Made by a program: the position numbers and the translations under genes. The notes under the pieces were generated by a model that saw nothing but the letters and a program-made list of their open reading frames with translations, had not been told where the DNA came from and made no database searches. This document shows, in pieces, positions 26,508 to 36,670 of a DNA stretch of 64,000 bases. Source of the DNA: Bacteroides sp. (lineage in GTDB: Bacteria > Bacteroidota > Bacteroidia > Bacteroidales > Bacteroidaceae); the NCBI GenBank assembly GCA_019416685.1, contig DXWV01000101.1:78858-142857 (forward strand). The letters run 5' to 3'. Every line of letters begins with the position of its first letter. Position 1 is the stretch's first letter.

Positions 26508-29504
26508 ATGATTCAAATGAAGAGATTTATATATTTGTACACGTTTCTGTGTACGCTACTTCTATCGGTAATGCCGGTAGAAGCACAAAAGACCTCAAAA
26601 AGCTCAACAGTAACTGTTGAAGGTATTGTGGTCGATGAAAACAATGTTCCTATGCCCGGTATCACGGTTAACGTACAAGAGAAACAAACAGATGCCGTGA
26701 CAGACGAAGATGGTAGATTCTATATGTTACTTGATCCATCGGATGTATTGGTAGTTAATTTAAAAGGATATCGTCCGATTGTGACACGTCTCAACAATCA
26801 ACCGGTTTATACATTGAAATTAGTGAAATACCTCACTCACGAAGATGAGATGATCGGTGTATCTTACGGAGAACAATCCAAAAGAAGCATGACTTCTGCT
26901 GTATCGAGTATTGGTACTGATGTAATTGAAAAAAACACAGTAACCAGTATTGAACAAGCTATGAACGGAACTTTGTCCGGACTTTATTCATTGAAAAACG
27001 GAGGTGAGAAATTCGGTAAGAGCAATTATACTTTTTATGTACGTGGTATGGCAACCAATGCCAATGCTAAACCTTTGATTCTGGTTGACGACATAGAAGC
27101 AAACATCGACCTGATGGATTTCAATGAAATAGAAAGTATTTCTGTACTGAAAGATGCATCGGCTCTGGCCATGTATGGCATGCGCGGAGCCAATGGCGTG
27201 ATTCTGATAAAAACAAAACATGGTAGTGAAATAAAGCATTCTATCAATGTGGATATACGCGCAGGATTCCAGACCACAGAAAAGTTAAGTGATCGTTTGA
27301 ACGCGTATCAGTATACGACTCTTTATAATGAAGCATTAAGAAATGACGGGGCAGCACCCATGTATAATCCTGATATGTATCTCCGGGCAGACAGAGACCA
27401 ATACCTCTATCCGGACGAAAATTACAAAGATCGCTTTATCGGTAAGAACTCTCCTTTCCAACATTACAACTTCTCTGCTTCGGGAGGTAACGGACTGGCA
27501 CGCTACTTTGTAACAGCCGGTTACATGAAGCAGGAGGGTATATTCAAAGATGCCGCTGCCAATAACGCTTACGAACGTTTCAACTACCGTTCAAACCTGG
27601 ATATTAATCCTATCAAAGGAATGTTGTTCAACATTCTGGTTTCGGCTGCTATTGATAAAAGTACGGCAGCAAATACAGGTTCGGAAGTACCGGCTGCTAC
27701 AAACTCCGTATTCAATACCCTTATGACTTTACCAGCCAACGCTTTCCCAATGTTCAACAAAGATGGTTCACTTGGAGGTACATCTGAATATCAGACAAAT
27801 CCTTACGGACTCTTAAATCGCCGTGGTTATCGCAAAGATGAATCTCGCCTACTCAACGTACAGGTAAAAGGAAAATATGACCTGGATATGCTGTTGCCAG
27901 GACTTTCTGTTGATGCTTATTATGGATTCGAGAACTTTAATATGCAATACCTGAGCATTAATAATACATATGCTGTATTCCAGGAAAATGCAGATGGTAC
28001 TTATACACAGTTTGGTAAAGATGAATATAAAAACAGCCGTAAATCAGAGATGATGGGTGGATTCTACCGTTACAACACACTGGGCGCAGGAGTCAACTAT
28101 AACCATACCTTCGGAAATGTACACGATCTGGCAGTTCGCTTGTTCTATAATCACTCCAGCGAAACAGTTCCGGGCGATAATCCCGATTACAAATATCAGG
28201 GACTGGCAATGCGTGCACAATATGGTTTCAACAAACGCTACTATGCAGAAGTAACAGCTTCCTATCAAGGTTCCAGCAATTACAAAAGTGGAAAACGTAC
28301 CGGACTTTTCCCCGCTATCGGTCTGGCATGGGTTGCCTCGGATGAGAAATGGCTCCAATCGGCAGAAGCCATCGATTTCCTTAAGTTCAGAGCTTCTTAT
28401 GGTGTTAACGGTAACGACCAGACGGGTGGACGCCGTTTTCCTTATCGCCAGGAATTTACTTCTTCGGGAGGATATGCTTTCGGAGATCCCAACGGAAGTA
28501 CCGACGGTTCACAGGAAGGAACATTGGCCAACCCTAATGAAACATGGGAGAAGTCGTACAAGCTCAATGTCGGATTCGACCTTGAACTCTGGAAGGGACT
28601 TTCGGTGACAATGAACTATTTCAATGAAAAACGTCGCGACGTATTGGTAGACTATTCCAATATCGTTCCTTCACTGATTGGTATCAGCCTTTCTAAATAC
28701 AACGGCGGATCAATTGATAACCAGGGTATCGATCTGAATATTCTTTATAACAAGCAGTATAAGAATGGTGGATTCTTTATCGGAGGTAATATGCTGTGGG
28801 CAAAAAACAAAATTATCGACTTAAAAGAGATAGCTTACAAATATTCTCACCAATATCGCAAAGGACACTCTATCAGTACACAATTCGGTTTCCAGACCAA
28901 TGGATTATATACGAATACTGAACAACTGGTTAATGCTCCTACAGGCTCTTTCGGAGCTCCTGTTTTGGGTGACATCATTTATAAAAATCAAAACCCGCAA
29001 GATGATAATGTAATTGATGAATCTGATAAGGTAGCATTAGGAAACACATTACCGGAAATCATTTTCGGTGCTACATTGGGTGGTAGCTATAAAGGATTTG
29101 ACATTCAGTGCAATTTGGAAGGATCAGCCTTGTTCTCCACTTTTTATACACCGAATAAGTTTACTCCTTATGCTTATGAAAATCGCTGGAATCCGGCTTA
29201 TCCTACCGTACAAACAGCATATCCGGGTCTAAGTATCTCCCGCGATTACAATACACAGACCTCTGACTTCTGGGAGAAAAGCACTTCTATGCTTCGCATC
29301 TCATCGGCAGAAGTAGGATATACATTCCCCAAACAACTGGTAAGAAAAGTATTCCTCTCTTCATTGCGTGTTTATGTGAATGCAAACAATTTGTTTACTT
29401 TCTCTAATGCAATTGACGGCCGTAACCCGGAAGCTATGAATGCCGGATATTCAGAATACCCATTGCTGAGAACATTCTCAGTTGGCATATCTATAAAACT
29501 TTAA
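26508..29504 (+). CDS. SusC-like TonB-dependent outer membrane transporter (second pair)
   Basis: This is a 998-residue protein from the ATG at 26508. The ATG at 26517 gives MKRFIYLYTFLC, an equally good signal-peptide start. It has the regulatory-like domain (VEGIVVDENNVPMPGITVNV), a plug with YGMRGANGVILIKTKHGSE, and a barrel ending FSVGISIKL. The TonB-box region DEMIGVSYGEQSKRSMTSAV departs clearly from the usual DEVVVVGYG form in susC1, and the regulatory-like domain is also more divergent. It is probably a second transporter with different specificity or an accessory role. It lies in a four-gene susCDCD run. Confidence 0.93.
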   Translation: MIQMKRFIYLYTFLCTLLLSVMPVEAQKTSKSSTVTVEGIVVDENNVPMPGITVNVQEKQTDAVTDEDGRFYMLLDPSDVLVVNLKGYRPIVTRLNNQPVYTLKLVKYLTHEDEMIGVSYGEQSKRSMTSAVSSIGTDVIEKNTVTSIEQAMNGTLSGLYSLKNGGEKFGKSNYTFYVRGMATNANAKPLILVDDIEANIDLMDFNEIESISVLKDASALAMYGMRGANGVILIKTKHGSEIKHSINVDIRAGFQTTEKLSDRLNAYQYTTLYNEALRNDGAAPMYNPDMYLRADRDQYLYPDENYKDRFIGKNSPFQHYNFSASGGNGLARYFVTAGYMKQEGIFKDAAANNAYERFNYRSNLDINPIKGMLFNILVSAAIDKSTAANTGSEVPAATNSVFNTLMTLPANAFPMFNKDGSLGGTSEYQTNPYGLLNRRGYRKDESRLLNVQVKGKYDLDMLLPGLSVDAYYGFENFNMQYLSINNTYAVFQENADGTYTQFGKDEYKNSRKSEMMGGFYRYNTLGAGVNYNHTFGNVHDLAVRLFYNHSSETVPGDNPDYKYQGLAMRAQYGFNKRYYAEVTASYQGSSNYKSGKRTGLFPAIGLAWVASDEKWLQSAEAIDFLKFRASYGVNGNDQTGGRRFPYRQEFTSSGGYAFGDPNGSTDGSQEGTLANPNETWEKSYKLNVGFDLELWKGLSVTMNYFNEKRRDVLVDYSNIVPSLIGISLSKYNGGSIDNQGIDLNILYNKQYKNGGFFIGGNMLWAKNKIIDLKEIAYKYSHQYRKGHSISTQFGFQTNGLYTNTEQLVNAPTGSFGAPVLGDIIYKNQNPQDDNVIDESDKVALGNTLPEIIFGATLGGSYKGFDIQCNLEGSALFSTFYTPNKFTPYAYENRWNPAYPTVQTAYPGLSISRDYNTQTSDFWEKSTSMLRISSAEVGYTFPKQLVRKVFLSSLRVYVNANNLFTFSNAIDGRNPEAMNAGYSEYPLLRTFSVGISIKL

Positions 29505-29517
29505 AAACACTACGATT

Positions 29518-31260
29518 ATGAAAATCAATAAATATATTATAGGTTTAGGTTTGAGTTTCTCTTTTCTCTTCGCCGGCTGTGATTCTTTTCTGGACCCGGC
29601 AAAAGATGGTAAACTGGGAGAAGATGACATATGGAATGAAACCCGCCGGGCTTTTGGCTTCATGAACGATGCATACAACAAACTGCCCAGTGGATATAAC
29701 CGGATTGACAACGCTATGCTGGCTGCCGGATGTGATGAGGCAGTCCACTCGGATGTGACAAGTGATATCAAAGGTTTCAATAACGGTACATGGGATTCCT
29801 ATTTCCTTGTAGAAAACGTATGGACCAAGAATTACGAAGGAATCCGGATTGTAAACCGGTTCCTTGAAAAGATTGATGAGCTTAAAATGCCGGTAAAACC
29901 CACTACTTCAGGTACGAATGAAGAGCTGCTCCGTACACGCGAACGGATGAAGGGGGAAGCCCACTTCCTGCGTGCCTACTTCTACTTTGAACTGATCAAA
30001 CGTTATGGTGGTGTTCCATTGATTACAAAATCACTGTCGGTTGAAGAAGCTCAACAAGTAACGCGCGCATCCTATGATGAATGTATGAAGCAGATTATCG
30101 CCGATTGTGATACAGCTGCCAACCGTCTGCCAGAACAGTATAGAGGAAGTTCCGAAAGCGTCGGATTCGATGATAAAAAAGAACTGGGACGTCCTACTAC
30201 CGGAGCTGCCTACGGATTGAAATCACGTGCATTGCTCTATTGGGCCAGCCCGTTGAATAATCCTAATAACGATAAAGAGCGTTACAAACAGTCAATTGAT
30301 GCCGCCCAGAAGGTTGTTAAATCGGCATTCAGATATAAGTTGATGAATTTCACCGACGAAGACGAATCATTTACCGATCTATATGCCGTAAGTGAAAACT
30401 TCTTGCAATATCATAAAGAAATAGTGTTCTCAACCAGATATAACTCTACAACAAGTGTAGAAAGTCAGAATTCTCCACTTACTATGGGAGGAAAAGGACT
30501 CACAAATCCTACACAGAATCTGGCAGATGCTTTTGGCATGGCTAATGGAAAAGGTATCAATGAATTAGGTTCCGGATACGATAAAGATCATCCTTATGAA
30601 GGACGTGATCCGCGCTTTTACATGACTTTCGCTTATGATGGATCTACATTTACAGTAAATGACAAGACTCAGACTATTGAAACATTTGAGGGTGGAAAAG
30701 ATGCTACTGCCACTAATAAAACTGCTACTAAAACAGGATATTACCTGAAGAAACTTCTCTCACCACAAGCTGTATGGGACGGACGAACCAATAATATTAC
30801 CCGTACCTGGATATTGATGCGTTATGCCGAAGTATTGCTGAATTGCGCGGAAGCAATGAATGAGTACTATGATACACCAAGTGCCGCACCCAAAGATTCA
30901 ATCTATAAAGTAGTGGAACTTATACGTAAACGTGCTCAATTGAATCCATACAAATTGCCTGCCGGACTAAGTAAAGAAGAGATGCGTGAAGTGATACGTA
31001 ACGAACGCCGTGTAGAACTGGCATTCGAAGAACACCGCTTCTTCGATATTCGCCGCTGGCGCCTGCTGGATAATCCGACAGAGAAAGCCAACTATCTGAA
31101 AATAGAAGGTATACAAATTGTAAAGGATGCCAATGATGAACCCACTTATAAAAAATACACTGTAGAAAATCGGGTATTTGATGAACGAATGTATCTCTAT
31201 CCGATTCCAAAATCAGAGATATTAAAAGCACCGGAAATCACCCAGAACCCGGGATGGTAA
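29518..31260 (+). CDS. SusD-like surface glycan-binding lipoprotein (second pair)
   Basis: This is a 580-residue protein with a lipoprotein signal (lipobox FAGC, then DSFLDPAKDG; the acidic residues soon after Cys fit a surface export signal). It has LRAYFYFELIKRYGGVPLIT and REVIRNERRVELAFEEHRFFDIRRW, the SusD family signatures. It partners susC2, 13 bp upstream. A strong bidirectional hairpin follows at 31285-31335, ending the susCDCD transcript. Confidence 0.94.
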   Translation: MKINKYIIGLGLSFSFLFAGCDSFLDPAKDGKLGEDDIWNETRRAFGFMNDAYNKLPSGYNRIDNAMLAAGCDEAVHSDVTSDIKGFNNGTWDSYFLVENVWTKNYEGIRIVNRFLEKIDELKMPVKPTTSGTNEELLRTRERMKGEAHFLRAYFYFELIKRYGGVPLITKSLSVEEAQQVTRASYDECMKQIIADCDTAANRLPEQYRGSSESVGFDDKKELGRPTTGAAYGLKSRALLYWASPLNNPNNDKERYKQSIDAAQKVVKSAFRYKLMNFTDEDESFTDLYAVSENFLQYHKEIVFSTRYNSTTSVESQNSPLTMGGKGLTNPTQNLADAFGMANGKGINELGSGYDKDHPYEGRDPRFYMTFAYDGSTFTVNDKTQTIETFEGGKDATATNKTATKTGYYLKKLLSPQAVWDGRTNNITRTWILMRYAEVLLNCAEAMNEYYDTPSAAPKDSIYKVVELIRKRAQLNPYKLPAGLSKEEMREVIRNERRVELAFEEHRFFDIRRWRLLDNPTEKANYLKIEGIQIVKDANDEPTYKKYTVENRVFDERMYLYPIPKSEILKAPEITQNPGW

Positions 31261-31284
31261 CTTAAAAAATTAAATTAAGTTGCT

Positions 31285-31335
31285 ACATATACAGAAAAGG
31301 CTATCTCGCAATGAGATAGCCTTTTCTGTATATGT
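31285..31335. terminator. Bidirectional terminator after susD2
   Basis: A perfect 23-bp stem (31285-31307 and 31313-31335) encloses a 5-nt loop and lies between susD2 and the convergent hybrid sensor gene. The T-tract is weak on both sides. Confidence 0.85.
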
Positions 31336-31475
31336 AATCTTTATTTTGTAGCACTGAAACAAGTAGTTTCAATGTATGATGATTTTTCTTAAGTGCCGTG
31401 CGGTTAAATCTCTCCGTCTTGAAGAAATTTGGCTGTACCATTATACCGTCACAGTACGCTTAACTATAGAAAATT

Positions 31476-34400
31476 TCAACAGCTATAATCTTCTTCTGAC
31501 TCTTCACTCTTGTTTTTACCTTTTCTACAATTCTGTGGAGATACACCATAGAATGATTTAAAACACTTACTGAAATAACGAGGAGATGAAAAACCCAGCT
31601 GATAGGATATTTCAGAAACATTCAGATTAGGCTGATTAGTAACCAAATACATCGCTTCCTCCAGTTTTATTTTAAGCGTCAGTTCATTGGGAGTAAGCCC
31701 GGTTATTTCCTTTATCCTGAGATACAATTTACTTCGCCCAATACCCAATTCGGCGGCTAATACATTCATATCAAACTCAATATCCTCAAAATTTTTACGA
31801 ATAATGGCAGTCGCACGATCTATTAATTCCTGATCCTGTTCATTGATAGCATTAGATACAATCGGTGCTTTAGAAGCATGATTAAACCTTTCAAGCAACA
31901 TTCTACGAGTCCGTATCAAATTATTACAACGTGATACAAGTACTTTGATATTAAACGGTTTTGTAACATAGTCATCTGCGCCAAACATATACCCTTCAAC
32001 CGTATATTCCACTGAGGTTTGCGCCGTAAGTAAAACAACCGGGATATGTGATATATCCAGACTATTTTTGATTTTATGACACATCTCTTTACCAGACATT
32101 TCCGGCATCATCACATCACTCAGAACAATATCAGGGTGCAACTCACGTGTAGCTTCGAAACCTTCCTTTCCATTGGTGGCTTTATATACATGATAAATAG
32201 GAGTAAAGATATCTTCCAACATCTCCAATATCTCCAGATTATCTTCTACAATAAGAATACTGGGTTTGTTATCAGAATCCTTCGATTCCATATCTACTTC
32301 TCCGTTTTTTTCATCATCTGTAAGCTCTTGTTCTTTCATCGGTCCTTCCGGTAATAATTCCTCTAAAGCCAACTCATCCAATACTCCATCTTTTATGAGA
32401 TGGAAATTGGACTCACTGTCACTCAAAACCTCCTTAGGAAAATGTTCGTTACCCGTCAGTAATGTAACAATGAAAACACTCCCCTGACCAACTTCACTCT
32501 CAACCCGGATGTTTCCTTTGTGCAACTCCACAATCCCTTTGGATACGGCCAATCCAATACCTGTGCCCAATGTAAACTCTGAACTTTGCCCGTCAACCTG
32601 ATAAAAACGATCAAATATCTTGTGAATAGATTCTTTGGAGATACCTACGCCATCGTCTTCTACCCGTATTTCCACTTCATTCTTAATCTTCCGGATAGAA
32701 ACCGTAATACTCCCTTTTGCCTTGGTATATTTAAAAGCATTAGATAAAAGATTGAATATTACTTTTTGTAACTGAACCGGATCAAACCATAGATTCAGTT
32801 TCTCCTCCATATGCTCAAACTTGTAGTTAACAGAATGTTTCAACGCATATTCATAGAAAGACATATAAATCTCTTTAGTGAAAGATACAATATCCATATA
32901 TTCCACTTTCAGCTTCAAGAATCCCTGTTCCTGTTTCCGAAAATCGAGCAGCTCCGATACCAGATCACGCATATGTCTGGCATTCTTATAAATTTTAAGT
33001 ACCCGGTTATAGACAGATGGATTGAGTTTATTAAGTTGTAATAACAGTTCTACCTGTACAATAATAAGGGTAAGCAGCGTACGGAACTCATGCGAAATAT
33101 TAGTAAAGAAACGAAGTTTAGTCTGATTTAATTCTTCAATATATTCTTTTTCCTTTCTTTCATATTCTAATGAGGCTTTCAATTTTGCCTGTCTCACATT
33201 GAAACGGAAAATAGCGTATAAAATACCTATCACTGATAATGCATAAATCAGGTAAGCCCAGACCGTAGCATAAAATGGCGGATTAATTTTGATACCAAGC
33301 TCAATTTGTTTGGTTTCCGTTTTAGCATCTTCCCACACTTCCCGGACAAGCAAACGATATTTCCCAGGGCTCAAATTAGTATAACTGATAGTAGTAGAAT
33401 GTGCCGGAAGCCACGCATCATCAAGTCCTACGAGTTTATATTCATACTGAAAATCATTGTTGGAAACGTAATTTGAAGTAGCAAACTCAATAAACAGATT
33501 ATTTTTGTTATAATCAAGTTCAATCTCTTTACTATCAGATAAAGCTGAAGAAAGAATACCGGATCCATCTCCCGGTCTGACTTCCCTGTTAGATATCCAA
33601 AGTTTATCGAAATAAAGCTGGTATTCTTTTTTAGTAGTATAAAGCAACTGTTCATAAAGAGATGTCAATCCATCAATTCCACCAAAGAAAACCTCTCCAT
33701 CTTTGGTAGAATATACACTTGAGCCCTGGTTAAAACTCATTTGAGGTATTCCGCAAACATGTTTCAATGTTCTGGTTTCAGGATCAAAAAAAGAGACTCC
33801 CTTGTTATGTAACACCATGAGATGTCCATAAGGTGATTCGGCTATGTAATAACAATAATTACTCTGTAAATCTCCTTTTTCGGCTGTAAAATTCCTGAAT
33901 GTATCCGTTTCGGGAAGATAAAGGAACAATCCGGAACCTAAAGTTCCGAAAAAAAGCTTCCCTTTACTATCTTCCGAAATATGAGTAATTCTAAATTTAC
34001 CGATAGAAGTAGAATCTTCCATTACAGAATTATATTCTCTCACTTGATGATTGTTTAAATCAATCCGCACAACTCCTCCGTCTGACTTGGCAATCCACAT
34101 TCTGTCTTTACTATCAATCAAAAAAGTTTCATAATAGAATTTTTTTTCCACTGCCTGATTAACTTTCTCATTAGTAGAAAGAGAAGAAAATGTCTCACTT
34201 TTCAAATCCATACTACAAACTCCTGCCTGAGTCAGTACTATGAGTTTATCTTTATAAAATTGTATGTCATTCACAATATCATTGGGTAACGATGCAGGAT
34301 CTCCCGGATTATTCTTCAAAACCCTGGCCGTTTGGGATTTTATATCAAAAATATTAAGTCCGCCGGTATGTGTACCAATATATAGCAAATCTTTATCTTT

Positions 34401-35621
34401 TAGATATTTAATACATTTCAGATTATTATGACTGATACTTCTGGAGTTATCTTCCTGCATGAAACTCTTGAATAATTTTGTCTGGCGATTAAAGAAATTA
34501 AGCCCTCCTCCTTCAGTACAAATCCAGAGATTACCATTTTTATCCTCTGCCATCTTACCTACAAAAGGAAAACTAAGATAATTGGGATTGTTTCGTCCTA
34601 TCGCCCCATAGAAATGGTAAATATCAGCTCTCGGATTAAAATGATTAATGCCACCAAAATAGGTTCCTACCCAAATATTACCCTGCAAATCTCTATAAAG
34701 GCCAAAAACAGATGAATGACTTAAACTGTAGGGGACATTGTCTATCTGAGTATAGCACTTCCATCTATCAGTTATAGGATCATATTTATTCAATCCATAA
34801 AACGTGCCAATCCATATATTTCCGAATTCATCTTCAACAACACTTCTCACATGATCGTCCGAAATTCCATTCTTACCCGGTGAATAACGGAAGTTTGTTA
34901 TTTGATTCTGAGATGAAATGCGATAAGCACCACTCGCATCCGTACTTACCCATAAATCATTTCTCTTACTCTTATACAAATATTTCACAAAAACACCAGA
35001 TAACACCACTTTCGGAGAATCGGGTGCACTAAACGGTATAGACAACAAGTTGTTTTCTGTTCCTATCCATAAATATTCATTATCAGCCGTAAAGATACAA
35101 CTTCCGTTCCCCAAATCCGGATCTATATCACAAAACTTATGTAACCCTTCTTTACCCTCCAGATAATAAAATACAGCATGATCGGATATCACCCAAACCG
35201 TATCATTTGAATAGCAAATACCATTAATTTCTTTTTGTGCCAAACAGGTAAATTCCTGAGTCGATACATTGTATTTCACCAAATCGTGCCCGGCTCGTAA
35301 ATAGATAGAACCTTTCTTATTACCGCAAATTGAGTAGATTTCATTCTGGGTCAGTCCTTTATTATTTTGCGAAGGACGAAAGGCAGTAATCTCACGCCCG
35401 TTATATCTATTCAGTCCTTCAAATGAACCAAACCACATAGCCCCTATTTCATCCTGATAAAAAGAGAAAATACTTATTTGCGTTAATCCGTCTTTTATTC
35501 CCAAATGATGAAAATACACATCATTAGCTTTAGAAAATAAAGAGAAAAAGAAACAAAAAATAAACATCAACAGAGTTTTTATCGTTATTCTATTTAATTG
35601 ATCATGCATTTTTTCTGTCAT
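31476..35621 (-). CDS. Hybrid two-component system sensor-regulator (HTCS) of the PUL
   Basis: This is a 1381-residue protein. A signal/anchor segment (residues ~15-32) is followed by two-component propeller repeats (e.g. GAMWFGSFEGLNRYNG, GNIWVGTYFGGINHFN), a Y_Y_Y domain, and a transmembrane helix near residue 800. The histidine kinase has H-box His844, N-box NLLSNAFKY and G-boxes EDDGVGIS and GTGIGLAVSKG. The receiver domain has phospho-acceptor D1169 in LSDVMMP, and the protein ends in an AraC-type helix-turn-helix. HTCS proteins bind an oligosaccharide in the periplasm and activate their PUL from the inner membrane. The usual Pro after HEFRT is Leu849 here (HEFRTLL). It faces the susCDCD operon, and a -7 box lies at 35668-35675. 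Confidence 0.95.
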   Translation of the reverse strand: MTEKMHDQLNRITIKTLLMFIFCFFFSLFSKANDVYFHHLGIKDGLTQISIFSFYQDEIGAMWFGSFEGLNRYNGREITAFRPSQNNKGLTQNEIYSICGNKKGSIYLRAGHDLVKYNVSTQEFTCLAQKEINGICYSNDTVWVISDHAVFYYLEGKEGLHKFCDIDPDLGNGSCIFTADNEYLWIGTENNLLSIPFSAPDSPKVVLSGVFVKYLYKSKRNDLWVSTDASGAYRISSQNQITNFRYSPGKNGISDDHVRSVVEDEFGNIWIGTFYGLNKYDPITDRWKCYTQIDNVPYSLSHSSVFGLYRDLQGNIWVGTYFGGINHFNPRADIYHFYGAIGRNNPNYLSFPFVGKMAEDKNGNLWICTEGGGLNFFNRQTKLFKSFMQEDNSRSISHNNLKCIKYLKDKDLLYIGTHTGGLNIFDIKSQTARVLKNNPGDPASLPNDIVNDIQFYKDKLIVLTQAGVCSMDLKSETFSSLSTNEKVNQAVEKKFYYETFLIDSKDRMWIAKSDGGVVRIDLNNHQVREYNSVMEDSTSIGKFRITHISEDSKGKLFFGTLGSGLFLYLPETDTFRNFTAEKGDLQSNYCYYIAESPYGHLMVLHNKGVSFFDPETRTLKHVCGIPQMSFNQGSSVYSTKDGEVFFGGIDGLTSLYEQLLYTTKKEYQLYFDKLWISNREVRPGDGSGILSSALSDSKEIELDYNKNNLFIEFATSNYVSNNDFQYEYKLVGLDDAWLPAHSTTISYTNLSPGKYRLLVREVWEDAKTETKQIELGIKINPPFYATVWAYLIYALSVIGILYAIFRFNVRQAKLKASLEYERKEKEYIEELNQTKLRFFTNISHEFRTLLTLIIVQVELLLQLNKLNPSVYNRVLKIYKNARHMRDLVSELLDFRKQEQGFLKLKVEYMDIVSFTKEIYMSFYEYALKHSVNYKFEHMEEKLNLWFDPVQLQKVIFNLLSNAFKYTKAKGSITVSIRKIKNEVEIRVEDDGVGISKESIHKIFDRFYQVDGQSSEFTLGTGIGLAVSKGIVELHKGNIRVESEVGQGSVFIVTLLTGNEHFPKEVLSDSESNFHLIKDGVLDELALEELLPEGPMKEQELTDDEKNGEVDMESKDSDNKPSILIVEDNLEILEMLEDIFTPIYHVYKATNGKEGFEATRELHPDIVLSDVMMPEMSGKEMCHKIKNSLDISHIPVVLLTAQTSVEYTVEGYMFGADDYVTKPFNIKVLVSRCNNLIRTRRMLLERFNHASKAPIVSNAINEQDQELIDRATAIIRKNFEDIEFDMNVLAAELGIGRSKLYLRIKEITGLTPNELTLKIKLEEAMYLVTNQPNLNVSEISYQLGFSSPRYFSKCFKSFYGVSPQNCRKGKNKSEESEEDYSC

Positions 35622-35667
35622 AACAAGCGGAGTATTTCTTCTTTTAGTATTAGTTATACATAAGAAG

Positions 35668-35675
35668 CAAAAATA
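35668..35675 (-). promoter_or_regulatory. -7 box for the HTCS gene
   Basis: On the minus strand this reads TATTTTTG, an exact TAnnTTTG match 46 bp upstream of the HTCS start. Confidence 0.45.
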
Positions 35676-35766
35676 AGCATTTGGAATGAACTATACAATA
35701 TTATAGCAATAAGTCTTTTAATTTACTACAAACAAATCAAAGAACCAATACCCCATCAACTAAATT

Positions 35767-35800
35767 AAAAAAGCGGCCCACCCTGCCGGATGAGTCGCTT
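35767..35800 (-). terminator. Terminator after rubrerythrin
   Basis: On the minus strand AAGCG...CGCTT arms enclose a CATCC/GGGTG inner pairing, followed by six T residues. It separates the rubrerythrin transcript from the HTCS gene. Confidence 0.6.
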
Positions 35801-35825
35801 ATCAAAAACGTATAATAATTCTCTA

Positions 35826-36404
35826 TTAATAGTTTTCTTTCTTTACTTCAAAATAAGCTTGTGGATGGAGACATGCCGGACAAACTTCGGGAGCCTCTTT
35901 ACCTATAGTGATATAACCACAATTACGGCATTGCCATACAACTTCACCTTCTTTGGCAAAAACAGAAGCAGTTTCAATATTACTTACAAAAGCACGATAT
36001 CTTTCTTCATGTCCTTTTTCAGCAACAGAGATATTACGGTACATGGCAGCAATTTCATAAAAACCTTCTTGCTCGGCAACATCAGCAAAATGAGGATAAT
36101 CCTGTGACCATTCTTCGTGTTCACCAGCAGCAGCTTCGAGTAAATTATTGAGAGTAGTACTGATAACACCTGCCGGATAACTGGCAGTAATTTCTACCAT
36201 TCCACCTTCCAGATACTTAAACATACGTTTTGCATGTTCCTTTTCCTGATCAGCTGTTTCAGTAAAAATAGCAGCGATTTGTTCATAACCTTCTTTTTTT
36301 GCAACACTTGCATAATAAGTGTAACGCATTCTTGCCTGTGATTCGCCAGCAAATGAAGTCAATAGATTCTTCTCAGTCTGAGTACCTTTAATACTTTTAG
36401 CCAT
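35826..36404 (-). CDS. rbr: Rubrerythrin
   Basis: This 192-residue cytoplasmic protein has a ferritin-like diiron domain at residues 1-145, with Glu/His ligand motifs such as FAGESQARMRY, ETADQEKEHAKRMF and VAEKGHEERY. A C-terminal rubredoxin-like domain carries CRNCGY and CPAC (residues ~160-180). It reduces hydrogen peroxide in anaerobes, drawing electrons through the rubredoxin iron. It is divergent from the SulP gene and has a TATATTTG -7 box on its own strand at 36464-36471. It has no functional link to the neighbouring PUL. Confidence 0.95.
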   Translation of the reverse strand: MAKSIKGTQTEKNLLTSFAGESQARMRYTYYASVAKKEGYEQIAAIFTETADQEKEHAKRMFKYLEGGMVEITASYPAGVISTTLNNLLEAAAGEHEEWSQDYPHFADVAEQEGFYEIAAMYRNISVAEKGHEERYRAFVSNIETASVFAKEGEVVWQCRNCGYITIGKEAPEVCPACLHPQAYFEVKKENY

Positions 36405-36463
36405 AATAGTCTTATATATTTAATTAATTAGTAGATTACGCTTGTATTTGTTTATTTATAACA

Positions 36464-36471
36464 CAAATATA
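36464..36471 (-). promoter_or_regulatory. -7 box for rubrerythrin
   Basis: The minus strand reads TATATTTG, a TAnnTTTG match 59 bp upstream of the start. The 266-bp divergent gap also holds a near-palindrome around TGATAAAATTTATCA (36530-36544) that could be an operator; the regulator is unknown. Confidence 0.45.
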
Positions 36472-36588
36472 CGGAATTAGTTCAAAGCAAGTCCGCTTTT
36501 CTTTATAAATAAAATCTATGAAGTCATTGATAAAATTTATCATTTACAAATAATATGCTCAAAAACATGTTATTAGATTTATTTTATG

Positions 36589-36596
36589 TAATTTTG
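36589..36596 (+). promoter_or_regulatory. -7 box for the SulP transporter
   Basis: TAATTTTG is an exact TAnnTTTG match, 74 bp upstream of the ATG at 36671. Confidence 0.5.
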
Positions 36597-36670
36597 CAAT
36601 CCTTATTTAGCAAAATCAGTAAAATCACATCGTAAATCTATATATACACTAATTATATTGTATCGTTAAA

